From contig JBDTRB010000001.1 of NCBI GenBank assembly GCA_039931865.1, positions 1-64,000 on the forward strand: 64,000 nucleotides of DNA, written 5' to 3'. The notes under the pieces were generated by a model. The model had not been told where the DNA came from, did not search any database, and was given only the letters and a program-made list of their open reading frames with translations. A program made the translations under genes and the position numbers. Source of the DNA: JALYUA01 sp039931865. Lineage in GTDB: Bacteria > Acidobacteriota > Thermoanaerobaculia > UBA5066 > Gp7-AA6. This document shows positions 17,770 through 25,914 of the stretch, piece after piece (positions within the stretch are counted from its first letter, which is position 1; the number at the start of each line of letters is the position of its first letter).

Positions 17770-18707
17770 ACCGGCACCGGCACCTGCGCGAGCAGCTTCC
17801 GGACCGCCTCACGCTCCCGCCCGCCCGGGCCGAAGCCGTCCGACGCGGCGGAGAGGACCCTGTGAGCGAGAACGGGCTCCGCCACCGCGTGGACGTCGTC
17901 CGGCGTGGCGTAATGACGCCCGGCGAGCAGCGCGTAGGCCTGGGTCGCTCGGAAGAGCGCCTGCGCGCCCCGCGTCGACACCGGGAGTCGCAGATCGGGA
18001 GCGCGGCGCGAAGCCGACACGAGCGCATGGAGGTAGTCGAGGAGCCGGTCAGACACGGTGATCCGCTCCGTCTGGTCCTGCAGTCCCACGAGCTCGGCCG
18101 GACCGAGGACAGCGGGGATCGCCGCGAGCGCCCGTTCCGTCCCTCCGCGCCTCAGCAGCATCTTTTCCTCTTCGGCGGTCGGGTACCCGAGCGACAGGCG
18201 AATGAAAAACCGATCCATCTGGGACTCGGGCAACGGGAAGGTTCCCAGGTATTCGACCGGATTCTGCGTCGCGACGACCATGAAGGGCTGCGGAAGAGGC
18301 CGTCGTTCGGCGTCGAGTGTGACCGCGGCCTCGTTCATCGCCTCGAGCAGCGCCGACTGCGTCTTGGGCGTCGCCCGGTTGATCTCGTCCGCGAGCACGA
18401 TGTTCGCGAAGATCGGGCCGGGATGAAACTCGAACCTTTCGTTCGCCGACTGAAAGACGGTGACGCCGAGAACGTCCGCCGGCATGGTGTCGCTCGTGAA
18501 CTGAATCCGGCGGAACTCGAGCGAGAGGCTCTTTCCGAGCGCCCGCGCGAGCGTCGTCTTGCCGACCCCGGGCACGTCTTCGATCAGGACGTGTCCCCGG
18601 GCGAGGAGGGCGGTCAGGACGAGGTCCACCGCCCGCTTGTCGCCGCGGTAGACGAGGCGGATGTTGTCGCGGAGGCGGTCGAGTCCCGTCGTGACGTCGG
18701 TCTGCAT
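17766..18707 (-). CDS. MoxR-family AAA+ ATPase
   Basis: A 313-residue AAA+ chaperone-like ATPase. It shows Walker A EDVPGVGKTTLAR (about 40-52), Walker B VLADEINRATPKTQSALLEAM, and the sensor region VVATQNPVEYLGTFPLPESQ. MoxR proteins are thought to remodel or assemble partner complexes, here likely the DUF58 and transglutaminase proteins encoded just downstream. The ATG at 18707 is supported by GGAGGA about 10 bases upstream. Confidence 0.95.
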   Translation of the reverse strand: MQTDVTTGLDRLRDNIRLVYRGDKRAVDLVLTALLARGHVLIEDVPGVGKTTLARALGKSLSLEFRRIQFTSDTMPADVLGVTVFQSANERFEFHPGPIFANIVLADEINRATPKTQSALLEAMNEAAVTLDAERRPLPQPFMVVATQNPVEYLGTFPLPESQMDRFFIRLSLGYPTAEEEKMLLRRGGTERALAAIPAVLGPAELVGLQDQTERITVSDRLLDYLHALVSASRRAPDLRLPVSTRGAQALFRATQAYALLAGRHYATPDDVHAVAEPVLAHRVLSAASDGFGPGGREREAVRKLLAQVPVPV

Positions 18708-18736
18708 GCCGCTGAATTCCTCCGGGGTGTTCAGTA

Positions 18737-19738
18737 TCAACGCAATTTGCCCGAAGCCTGTTCCCGCCGGAGCGCTTCGACCGCGGCTTTCAGCTCCCGT
18801 TCCCGGTCGAAAGGCATCACCAGGACCCCTTCCGGGCCCACCACGATCGCGGCGTTCGAGATTCCCGGCGCGATGACCGGCTGGTCCGAAATCACCAGGT
18901 TTCCGTGGGCATCCGACGCGCCCTTGAGCTCCCGGACGGCTCTCCAGGTGCCCGCGTCGCTCCATCCGGCGCGCAGGGGGACGGCTCGGACCCGGGCGGC
19001 TTTCTCCATCACGGCGTAGTCGATCGAGATGTCCGGGAGCGCCTCGTACAGAGCGGCGGCCCGCGGCAGATCGCCCGAGGCCCGGGCCGACTCGGAGGCC
19101 TCGACCGCAGCGACTAGATCCGGCGACACACGCCGCGCCTCCGCGAGAAAACGCGAGGGACGGAAGACGAAGATCCCGGCGTTCCAGAGACAGCCCAGCC
19201 GGACCAGCTCTTCCGCGCGGCCGGGCTCGGGTTTCTCCACGAATCTCAGGACGGCGAGCGAAGACGACTTCGCGTCCGGCCGCACCTCGAGGTATCCAAA
19301 ATCCGTTTCCGGGCGAGACGGCGGGACCCCGAGCACCACGACCGACGCCGTGTCGGCTGCGTCGCCGGCGGCGGAGAGCGAAGCGCGAAAGGCCGCGTCG
19401 TCGGCGACGGTCTGGTCCGAGGGCACGGCGGCGGTGACCGGATCGCCGTCGCGGGCGAACGCGATGGCGGCGGCGAGGACCGCGGGGCCCGAGTTGCGCC
19501 GGAAGGGCTCTGCCAGGATCCGCTCGGCGGGGACCCGCGGCAGCTCCTCGCGCACCCGCGCCGCATGGCGCTCCGAGGTCGCGACGTAGATCTCCGAGGT
19601 CAGCGGCGTGAGCCTTGCCGCCGTGTCGGCCAGGAGCGAGCGCCCGGACAGGAGGGCCAGAAACTGTTTCGGCGTCTCTTCCGTCGACAGCGGCCACAGC
19701 CGTGTCCCTCCTCCGCCGGCCAGGAGAAGGATTCTCAT
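18737..19738 (-). CDS. manC: Mannose-1-phosphate guanylyltransferase
   Basis: The enzyme makes GDP-mannose from GTP and mannose-1-phosphate. It has 333 residues, the length of the single-domain form without the C-terminal isomerase. The N-terminus MRILLLAGGGGTRLWPLS is the nucleotidyltransferase signature, followed by TPKQFLALL, VPSDQTVADD and FVEKPEPGRAEELV. The ATG overlaps the murB stop by four bases. GDP-mannose probably feeds the glycosyltransferases at 9683-13225. Confidence 0.92.
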   Translation of the reverse strand: MRILLLAGGGGTRLWPLSTEETPKQFLALLSGRSLLADTAARLTPLTSEIYVATSERHAARVREELPRVPAERILAEPFRRNSGPAVLAAAIAFARDGDPVTAAVPSDQTVADDAAFRASLSAAGDAADTASVVVLGVPPSRPETDFGYLEVRPDAKSSSLAVLRFVEKPEPGRAEELVRLGCLWNAGIFVFRPSRFLAEARRVSPDLVAAVEASESARASGDLPRAAALYEALPDISIDYAVMEKAARVRAVPLRAGWSDAGTWRAVRELKGASDAHGNLVISDQPVIAPGISNAAIVVGPEGVLVMPFDRERELKAAVEALRREQASGKLR

Positions 19739-20634
19739 CGTTTCCAGGAGATGCCGAGCATGTCCACCTCGGGAGAAAGGGTAATCGCAAACCGGGCGGC
19801 GACCTCGTCTCGCATTCGTTCCACGAGCGCCAGAACGTCTTTCGCGGTCGCGCCCCCCCGATTGACGATCACGTTGGCGTGCCGCTGCGAGATCTCCGCT
19901 CCGCCGACCCGCACGCCCTTCAGGCCGCACGCTTCGAGCAGCCGCCCGGCGTGGTCGTTCGGAGGGTTCTTGAACACGCTCCCGGCGTTCGGCTCCGAGG
20001 GGAGAGCGCCCCGCCGTTTCGAGGCGACCTCCCGCGTTTTTGACTCGATCGTCTCTCGCGGCGCCGTCGAAAGACGCAGCCGGGCCGACACGACAATCTC
20101 GCCCGTGTCGCAGAGCCGCGTCCAACGGTAGCCGTGCGGTATCTCTGCCGCCGCCGCGGTCCTCGCCTCCCCGGAGCGCTCCATCAGCCGGACGGATTCG
20201 AGGACCTGGAAGATTTCGCCGCCATAGGCGCCCGCGTTGATGCGGACGGCCCCGCCCATCGACGACGGAATGCCGGAGATCGCCTCGATCCCGGAGAGCC
20301 CGGCGCGCGCGGCCGCCGCGCAGACACCGCCAAGAGCCGCTCCCCCGCCCGCCTCGAGCATCTCTCCTTCTACGGAGACCCTCAGAAAATTGCCGTCGAG
20401 CCGGACGACGAACCCGGGAAACCCTTCGTCCGCCGCCAGGACGTTCGACCCCATGCCCAGAAGCGCCAGGGGGGCCTGCGAGGACGACGCCTCGCGAAGG
20501 ACGCTGGAAAGCCCGGCCTCGTTGCGCACGCGGCAGAACCAGCGCGCGGGGCCTCCGATGCGCCAGGTCGTGTGACGGGCGAGCGGCTCGTTCTCGAGCA
20601 CGACCCCTTCTTCCGGGGAGAGCGTCCAGGTCAC
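19735..20634 (-). CDS. murB: UDP-N-acetylenolpyruvoylglucosamine reductase
   Basis: MurB reduces the enolpyruvyl group to give UDP-N-acetylmuramic acid in peptidoglycan synthesis, using FAD and NADPH. At 299 residues it matches the shorter (type II) family. Visible motifs are NEPLARHTTWRIGGPARWF at the start, LGMGSNVLAADEGFPGFVV (FAD binding), SGIPSSMGGAVRINAGAYG, and NAGSVFKNPPNDHAG with the catalytic Ser. The GTG start overlaps the pgpA stop as GTGA. Its grouping with manC and pgpA is a mixed envelope operon. Confidence 0.95.
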   Translation of the reverse strand: MTWTLSPEEGVVLENEPLARHTTWRIGGPARWFCRVRNEAGLSSVLREASSSQAPLALLGMGSNVLAADEGFPGFVVRLDGNFLRVSVEGEMLEAGGGAALGGVCAAAARAGLSGIEAISGIPSSMGGAVRINAGAYGGEIFQVLESVRLMERSGEARTAAAAEIPHGYRWTRLCDTGEIVVSARLRLSTAPRETIESKTREVASKRRGALPSEPNAGSVFKNPPNDHAGRLLEACGLKGVRVGGAEISQRHANVIVNRGGATAKDVLALVERMRDEVAARFAITLSPEVDMLGISWKR

Positions 20635-21209
20635 CCGGCGAGCGCCTTTCCGGCTACGAGGGTGACGCCGGCCGCGAGCGCGCCGGCCAGAACGTCGTCG
20701 ATCATGATTCCGAAGCCCCCGGGAAGGTTCTGAAGCTTGTGAATCGGGCCCGGCTTCCAGATGTCGAAGAGTCGGAAGGTGAGAAAGGAGATCAGCCAGA
20801 GAAGCCCCTCCCGAAACGGCGACGCGAATGCGAAGAGCGGAACGGCCGAGCATGCGATCCACTGACCCGAGATCTCGTCGAGCACGATCATTCCCGGATC
20901 CTTCGCGCCGATCGCCCGGCTCGCGCGCGTCGTGAGGGGCACGCCGATCGCGCCGGCGGCCAGCCCGGACATCAAAAGTCCGAGTGCTGCCGCCATGCTC
21001 GGTCCGTGTTGCGAGCGATGCGCGAGAGCGACGGCGGCGGCCGCCAGCCCGAGAGCGAGAAGAGATCCGGCGGTCCCGGGCGCGATCGGAGAAAGCCCGA
21101 CGCCAAATCCGGTCGAAAGCAAAGTGGCGATCGGCTGCTCGCGAAACGCTCGTGCGATCGAGGGCGTTGACTCTGCCATCGGCGGGGGAGAAGATGGCGG
21201 CGTCCTCAT
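20631..21209 (-). CDS. pgpA: Phosphatidylglycerophosphatase A
   Basis: PgpA removes phosphate from phosphatidylglycerophosphate to form phosphatidylglycerol in the inner membrane. From the ATG at 21209 it has 192 residues, including about 40 before the conserved STGFGVGLSPIAPGTAGSL segment. DEISGQW and the hydrophobic helices around them are typical. An ATG at 21179 is possible but has no ribosome-binding site. The gene is divergent from recA, with an 88-base spacer. Confidence 0.93.
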   Translation of the reverse strand: MRTPPSSPPPMAESTPSIARAFREQPIATLLSTGFGVGLSPIAPGTAGSLLALGLAAAAVALAHRSQHGPSMAAALGLLMSGLAAGAIGVPLTTRASRAIGAKDPGMIVLDEISGQWIACSAVPLFAFASPFREGLLWLISFLTFRLFDIWKPGPIHKLQNLPGGFGIMIDDVLAGALAAGVTLVAGKALAG

Positions 21210-21229
21210 CGGCTTTTCAGCCCCGAGTC

Positions 21230-21235
21230 TATAAT
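21230..21235 (+). promoter_or_regulatory. -10 box of recA
   Basis: A consensus TATAAT lies about 62 bases before the recA ATG. No good -35 hexamer is found at 16-18 bases. I could not recognise a LexA operator with confidence. Confidence 0.4.
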
Positions 21236-21297
21236 TGCGCGCACCACGCGCACGATTTCTCACTTGCCTTTTCAGATGACCAGAAAGGATTGAGGAC

Positions 21298-22407
21298 ATG
21301 TCGAGCGTGAAACCCACGGACGCCAGCATCAAGTCGACGGAAAAATGGCGCGCGATCGAGACCGCGCTGACTCAGATCGAACGCCAATTCGGCAAAGGCT
21401 CCATCATGCGGCTCGGCGATCAGCCGGAGACCGTCATGCAGGTCATCCCCACCGGCTCCCTTGCGGTCGACGCGGCACTGGGCGTCGGCGGAGTTCCCCG
21501 GGGCCGCGTCATCGAGATCTTCGGCCCGGAATCCTCCGGTAAGACGACGCTTTCTCTTCAGATTATCGCGCAGGCGCAGAAAACGGGGGGCCTGGCGGCC
21601 TTCATCGACGCCGAGCACGCGCTCGACGCCGAGTATTCGCGCAAGCTCGGGGTCGATACCGATAACCTGCTCGTCTCGCAGCCGGACAACGGAGAGCAGG
21701 CGCTCGAGATCACCGAGATGCTGATCCGATCCGGGGCCGTCGATGTCGTGGTGATCGACTCAGTCGCCGCGCTCGTGCCGAAGGCGGAGATCGAAGGCGA
21801 GATGGGAGAGGCCCAGATGGGCCTGCAGGCGCGGCTCATGTCGCAGGCGCTGCGGAAACTGACCGCCATCGTCTCGAAGTCGAAGACCAGCCTCATCTTC
21901 ATCAACCAGATCCGCGAAAAGATCGGAGTCATGTTCGGCAACCCGGAAACGACGACCGGCGGTCGGGCGCTCAAGTTCTATTCCTCCATCCGGATCGACA
22001 TCCGTCGGATCGCCTCGATCAAAGATGGCGACACGGTTGTCGGCTCGCGGACGAAGGTCAAGATCGTCAAGAACAAGGTCGCCTCTCCTTTCCGGCAGGC
22101 GGAGTTCGATATCAACTACGGCGAGGGGATCTCCCGCGAGGGCGAGCTTCTCGACATGGGCATCGAGGCGAAGATCGTCGAGAAGTCGGGCGCATGGCTC
22201 TCTTACGGAGACCTGCGCATCGGCCAGGGCCGCGAGAACGCAAAGCAGTTCCTCCGCGAAAACCCGGAACTCTCTAACGAGATCGAGACGAAGCTGCGGA
22301 AGCACCTGGGACTTCTGCCTCCCGATCCGATCGACAAGACTCCCCCGCCGGCTCCCGACGCCGCCGCGCACGAAAAAGCGGCGGCCGCCGAGAAGGCCCG
22401 GCGTTAG
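21298..22407 (+). CDS. recA: Recombinase RecA
   Basis: RecA forms nucleoprotein filaments for homologous recombination and SOS induction. The 369-residue chain has Walker A GPESSGKTT (76-84), the Walker B region VDVVVIDSVAALVPKAEIEG, L1/L2-type loops with MGLQARLMSQALRKL and FINQIREKIGVMFGNPETT, and a Pro/Ala/Lys-rich C-terminal tail. TGAGGA lies four bases before the ATG. The gene appears monocistronic or weakly linked to the following membrane-protein gene 76 bases on. Confidence 0.99.
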   Translation: MSSVKPTDASIKSTEKWRAIETALTQIERQFGKGSIMRLGDQPETVMQVIPTGSLAVDAALGVGGVPRGRVIEIFGPESSGKTTLSLQIIAQAQKTGGLAAFIDAEHALDAEYSRKLGVDTDNLLVSQPDNGEQALEITEMLIRSGAVDVVVIDSVAALVPKAEIEGEMGEAQMGLQARLMSQALRKLTAIVSKSKTSLIFINQIREKIGVMFGNPETTTGGRALKFYSSIRIDIRRIASIKDGDTVVGSRTKVKIVKNKVASPFRQAEFDINYGEGISREGELLDMGIEAKIVEKSGAWLSYGDLRIGQGRENAKQFLRENPELSNEIETKLRKHLGLLPPDPIDKTPPPAPDAAAHEKAAAAEKARR

Positions 22408-22483
22408 AGACCCCGAGGTCTTCGCCGGCGCGCGGCCCGGGACCCGGGAAGGATCTTTCGCCTTCCGGGGTTTCGCGGCCGCG

Positions 22484-25264
22484 ATGATCCGATTTCCGGG
22501 CGCCCGCGCCGCTGCGGGCGCTTTTCTCTCGGTTCTCTTTCTTCACGCCCTCCCGGCAGTTGCGGCTCCGCGGGTCCGGCTGGCGGTCGAGCGCTCGGAC
22601 GGGGCGTGCCCCGGCAAGTCGGCCGTCCTCGGCATTGCGCGCCTGAACGGGGCGCGGACTCCCTCGGGCGATGTGTCGGGCTGCGTGCTGCTGGTCGAGG
22701 CGGGAGATCTTTCGGAGGCGCCGTTGTCGGAGCTCGCGTCGCGGCTTTCCCGCTTTCCGAAGCTCTCCTTCGTGCTCCTCGACCTCTCGTCCGCGACCGG
22801 CGAGCCCGCGCGGATCGCGTATGCGGTCAAGAAGCTCTCTTCCGCCGCCCGCGGCGTGTCTCCCGACGCCTCGATCGGGCTCGATCTCGGAACCCGCCCG
22901 GCGGGCGACGAGGACCTGTCGCCATACGCCGACGCTCTCGTGCCGCGCCGCGAAGGCGTCGTTGCCGGCGTCGAGGCGCCGCTGCCCGGCCGATGGCTCG
23001 TACGACCGCTCGAGGGCTTTCCCGCGTCCGACGCGCTGCGCGCGATGGAGCCGTTCCCGCGAGACGAGCTGGGAAGCGTCCGCCTGGTGGCGGTGACCGG
23101 CAACCCGGCGGGAACTCCGCGCCTGGACGACGCCGGCGTCCCGGGTCTCGAGCGGCTGCAGTCGTACTTCACCGACGACGTATCGCCCGACCCGACCCGG
23201 ACCGCGATCAGCCTCCCCGACCAGACGTACGACGCGCTGCGCTTCTTCGACGCGAAGAAGTTCACGCCGGTCATCTTCCTCCATCAGTCGCCGCGGGTGC
23301 AGCTCGCGGTTTCCGACGGCGCGTGGACCTCGGCCTCTGTCGAAAACCTCGTCACCGGCGCGCGACGCGACTTCGACCTTCGGGGCGCGAAGACGCTGGC
23401 GCTCGATCCTTCCGCCGGTCCCCTCGCGGTCGTCCTCCACCCGGCGGAGAAGCCCGGCGGAGAGACGCGCAGCGCAGTCGAGGTCGGCGCCACACGCGGC
23501 CTGACCGCCGAAGAGATCGTCGCCCGCGAGCGGGCCTGGGAGGCGGGCCAGAGGGAGCGCGTCGAGTCGTACGTGGGCGACATGAACGCGTCGCTGCGCT
23601 TCCGCGTGGCCGACGTGAACGAGACGTTCGACCTGACGATCCGGGGACCCTTCTTCTACCGGCGCGGTGAGGCCGCGGACTGGCAGTGGAACGAGTTTTT
23701 CTTAAACGGAGTGAAGTGGAAGGGAAAGACGCTGCCGAAGCTTCCCATCCTCCAGCCTGAGAAGGTGACCACGCTCCCGCTCGATCTGCGCCTGTCCGAG
23801 GACTATGCCTACGAGCTGAAAGGTGAGGGCGCGGTCGAGGGGCGGCGCGCGTACCACGTCGCGTACACCCCGAAGAGCTCCGTGGCCACGAAGGCCGTCT
23901 ACCGGGGCAGCGTCTGGATCGACAAGCAGACGTTTGCGCTGCTGCGGCGCGATTCGATCCAGATGAATTTGAAGGGAGAGACGCTCTCGAACGTCCAGAC
24001 GGAGCACTACCGGCCGGTTCCGGGACATCCGGACCTGATGCTTCCGCTCGAGATCACCGGCACGCAGGTCTTCTCGACCGCGGGCCGCACGACCGCGATC
24101 GAACGGGACGTCGTGCTGCAGTCCGTGGAAGTGAACTCTCCCGACTTCGTCGAGCGGCGCGCAAAGGCCTACGCCTCCGAGTCGCAGATGATCCGGGACA
24201 CGGACATCGGGATGCGCAACCTGATACCCGACCCCGCGACGCCGGGCGCGCGCATTGTCGAGACCAAGGTTTCCAGGAAGAGCACGTTCGCAATCCTGGG
24301 CGGCTTCTACGACAAGTCCCTGGACTACCCGATTCCCCTGATCGGAATTCAGCACTTCAACTTCGACCTGTTCGGAAAGGGGAAGCAGCTTTCCGTGTTC
24401 TTCGCGGGAGCCCTGCTCACGACGAATTACTCCGACCCGGCGTTCCTCGGGAGCCGATTCGACTTCGGCGCTGATCTTTTCGGCGCCGCGGTGGCGTTCG
24501 GCGACGTGTCGTACCGGAACGGCGCGCAGGTCACGGCCGAAAAAATCAAACACCTGCCGGCGGTTCTCCAGTTGAATCTCGGCCATCCGCTCGGGCCGTA
24601 CCTCAAGGCGTCTCTCGGAGTTTTCGCGAAGTACGACAACTACCAGCGGGACAAGGACACCGGCCCGAACTTCGTGACTCCCGTCGACACGATCACGAAC
24701 GGAGCGGAGTTAAAGCTCGTGGCCAACCTCTCGGGGTTCAACGCGTCGGTTTCGGGCAACTACTTCCGGCGGGGGAAATGGGAACCGTGGGGCGATCCCG
24801 CGACCTCGGAGTACCAGCCGTCGCAGAAGGACTACTTCCGCTGGGACGCGAACATCTCGAAGGACCAGTATTTCTCGGGCTTCCGAAAGCTCCACGTCGG
24901 GCTCTCGTATCTCGGCGGCACGGACCTCGACCGCTTCTCGAAGTACGAGTTCGGCGCGTTTTCCGGTCATCCGCTGCGCGGCTTCCAGAGCGGAAGCCTC
25001 CGGACCGAGCGCGCGTACCTCGCCAACGTTTCCTACGGGATCAACATCGAGGACATCATCCGGTTCGAAGGGTTCTACGACCAGGCGCTGTTGAACGACA
25101 GGGTGTCGGGTTTCAAAAACACGTATTTTTCCGGCGCGGGCCTCCTCGCGTCGCTGAACGGCCCGTGGAAGAACTCGCTCTTCCGCGCGGAGATCGGCGT
25201 GCCCGTCGTGTCGCACGGCGTGTCGGGGTATGTGATCAATGTGCTTTTGTTGAAGCTGTTCTAA
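22484..25264 (+). CDS. Large outer-membrane beta-barrel protein of unknown function
   Basis: I do not recognise a named family. The 926-residue product starts with a signal peptide (AAAGAFLSVLFLHALPAVAA). About residues 30-330 form an alpha/beta-looking domain. A middle region with YELKGEGAVEGRRAYHV and RGSVWIDKQTFALLRRDSIQ (about 450-550) resembles LolA/outer-membrane lipoprotein-sorting folds. The last 300 residues alternate aromatic strands and end VINVLLLKLF, a C-terminal Phe typical of outer-membrane barrels. An ATG at 22484 is used; upstream sequence in the same frame is inside recA. It is possibly a surface or transport protein, but no substrate can be inferred. Confidence 0.8.
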   Translation: MIRFPGARAAAGAFLSVLFLHALPAVAAPRVRLAVERSDGACPGKSAVLGIARLNGARTPSGDVSGCVLLVEAGDLSEAPLSELASRLSRFPKLSFVLLDLSSATGEPARIAYAVKKLSSAARGVSPDASIGLDLGTRPAGDEDLSPYADALVPRREGVVAGVEAPLPGRWLVRPLEGFPASDALRAMEPFPRDELGSVRLVAVTGNPAGTPRLDDAGVPGLERLQSYFTDDVSPDPTRTAISLPDQTYDALRFFDAKKFTPVIFLHQSPRVQLAVSDGAWTSASVENLVTGARRDFDLRGAKTLALDPSAGPLAVVLHPAEKPGGETRSAVEVGATRGLTAEEIVARERAWEAGQRERVESYVGDMNASLRFRVADVNETFDLTIRGPFFYRRGEAADWQWNEFFLNGVKWKGKTLPKLPILQPEKVTTLPLDLRLSEDYAYELKGEGAVEGRRAYHVAYTPKSSVATKAVYRGSVWIDKQTFALLRRDSIQMNLKGETLSNVQTEHYRPVPGHPDLMLPLEITGTQVFSTAGRTTAIERDVVLQSVEVNSPDFVERRAKAYASESQMIRDTDIGMRNLIPDPATPGARIVETKVSRKSTFAILGGFYDKSLDYPIPLIGIQHFNFDLFGKGKQLSVFFAGALLTTNYSDPAFLGSRFDFGADLFGAAVAFGDVSYRNGAQVTAEKIKHLPAVLQLNLGHPLGPYLKASLGVFAKYDNYQRDKDTGPNFVTPVDTITNGAELKLVANLSGFNASVSGNYFRRGKWEPWGDPATSEYQPSQKDYFRWDANISKDQYFSGFRKLHVGLSYLGGTDLDRFSKYEFGAFSGHPLRGFQSGSLRTERAYLANVSYGINIEDIIRFEGFYDQALLNDRVSGFKNTYFSGAGLLASLNGPWKNSLFRAEIGVPVVSHGVSGYVINVLLLKLF

Positions 25265-25267
25265 GCA

Positions 25268-25446
25268 GACCCGAATCGGGAGCCGAGCGAACAGCGGGAG
25301 CGACGGTACTCGGTACTCCCCGGTCAACTTGCCTTGCGGGCCTGGATCCGTAATCGGGAATCGGGAGCCGAGCGACCCAGCGGGAGCGAGACGGCCGCGG
25401 TACTCCGCGGTCAACTTGCCTCGCGGGCCTGAATCGGGAATCGGCG
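25268..25446. repeat. GGGAATC-family repeat, two direct copies
   Basis: Two head-to-tail copies of the GAATCGGGAGCCGAGCGA core separated by about 90 bases, each with the palindromic (CCGCGG)TACT(CCGCGG)-type centre; the first copy is degenerate. They lie immediately downstream of the outer-membrane protein gene and up to the tusA stop. An inverted copy sits on the other side of tusA at 25771. Confidence 0.8.
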
Positions 25447-25450
25447 AAAA

Positions 25451-25699
25451 CTAGTCCGACAGCACGGCCTTCTGCACGTCGAACACGAGGACGCCCTCCT
25501 GCTCTCCGCTTGTGATCAGGCCCGCGCCCGTCTCGCGACAAAACGCGTCTACGTCGGCGGCAGCCGCAGGGTCCGTCGCGAGAAGACGGGCCCGTGCGCC
25601 CGGAGGACAGCACCTCAACGCCGCAGCGAGCCGCAGGACAGGAATCGGGCAGTAAAGGCCCCGGGCATCCACCTCGACGACTGTTTCAAGCTTTTCCAC
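25451..25699 (-). CDS. TusA-family sulfur carrier protein
   Basis: A small protein of 82 residues that probably carries sulfur as a persulfide. It has the family N-terminal signature VDARGLYCPIPVLRLA with the reactive Cys near residue 16, then an alpha-beta sandwich ending in VLVFDVQKA. A CCPPG pair sits where other members lack cysteines. The GTG at 25699 is assigned by homology, and no good ribosome-binding site is visible. It is isolated between two oppositely oriented copies of the GGGAATC repeat. TusA members serve tRNA thiolation, cofactor synthesis or sulfur oxidation; which applies is unknown. Confidence 0.8.
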   Translation of the reverse strand: MEKLETVVEVDARGLYCPIPVLRLAAALRCCPPGARARLLATDPAAAADVDAFCRETGAGLITSGEQEGVLVFDVQKAVLSD

Positions 25700-25770
25700 G
25701 ACCCCATCGTCTCGCGATCCGGACCATTCAGCGAATTGTTTTCGTCCCTGACACGCCCCGTTGCCCTCCT

Positions 25771-25857
25771 CGATTCCCGATTCCCGATTCCCGATTCCCG
25801 GAGGCGAGTTGACCGCGGAGTACCGCGGCCGTCTCGCTCCCGGGGGGTCGCTCGGCT
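25771..25857. repeat. GGGAATC-family repeat, inverted copy
   Basis: Four GATTCCC units are followed by the reverse complement of the core, with CCGCGGAGTACCGCGG at its centre. It is inverted relative to the copies at 25268-25446, so tusA is bracketed by inverted elements. The 25700-25914 gap holds nothing else recognisable except the purH promoter candidate. Confidence 0.8.
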
Positions 25858-25902
25858 CTCTTTTTTTCCCTGGCCGACTCACGATCCATCAGGGCATGGC
25901 TA

Positions 25903-25908
25903 TATCCT
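25903..25908 (+). promoter_or_regulatory. -10-like TATCCT box before purH
   Basis: TATCCT (within TATATCCT) ends 6 bases before the purH ATG, and there is no Shine-Dalgarno. The spacing fits a leaderless mRNA. -35 not identified. Confidence 0.3.
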
Positions 25909-25914
25909 CCGCGG

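Noticed and set aside
18737..20125. Extended start for manC upstream of 19738
   Set aside because: The extra 129 codons lie inside murB in another frame; the nucleotidyltransferase signature begins at the ATG at 19738.
21230..21297. LexA/SOS box before recA
   Set aside because: I found no convincing palindromic operator, and the operator of this lineage is not known to me.
22430..22480. Possible recA terminator hairpin (GGGAAGG/CCTTCC)
   Set aside because: Short stem with mismatch and no T-tract.
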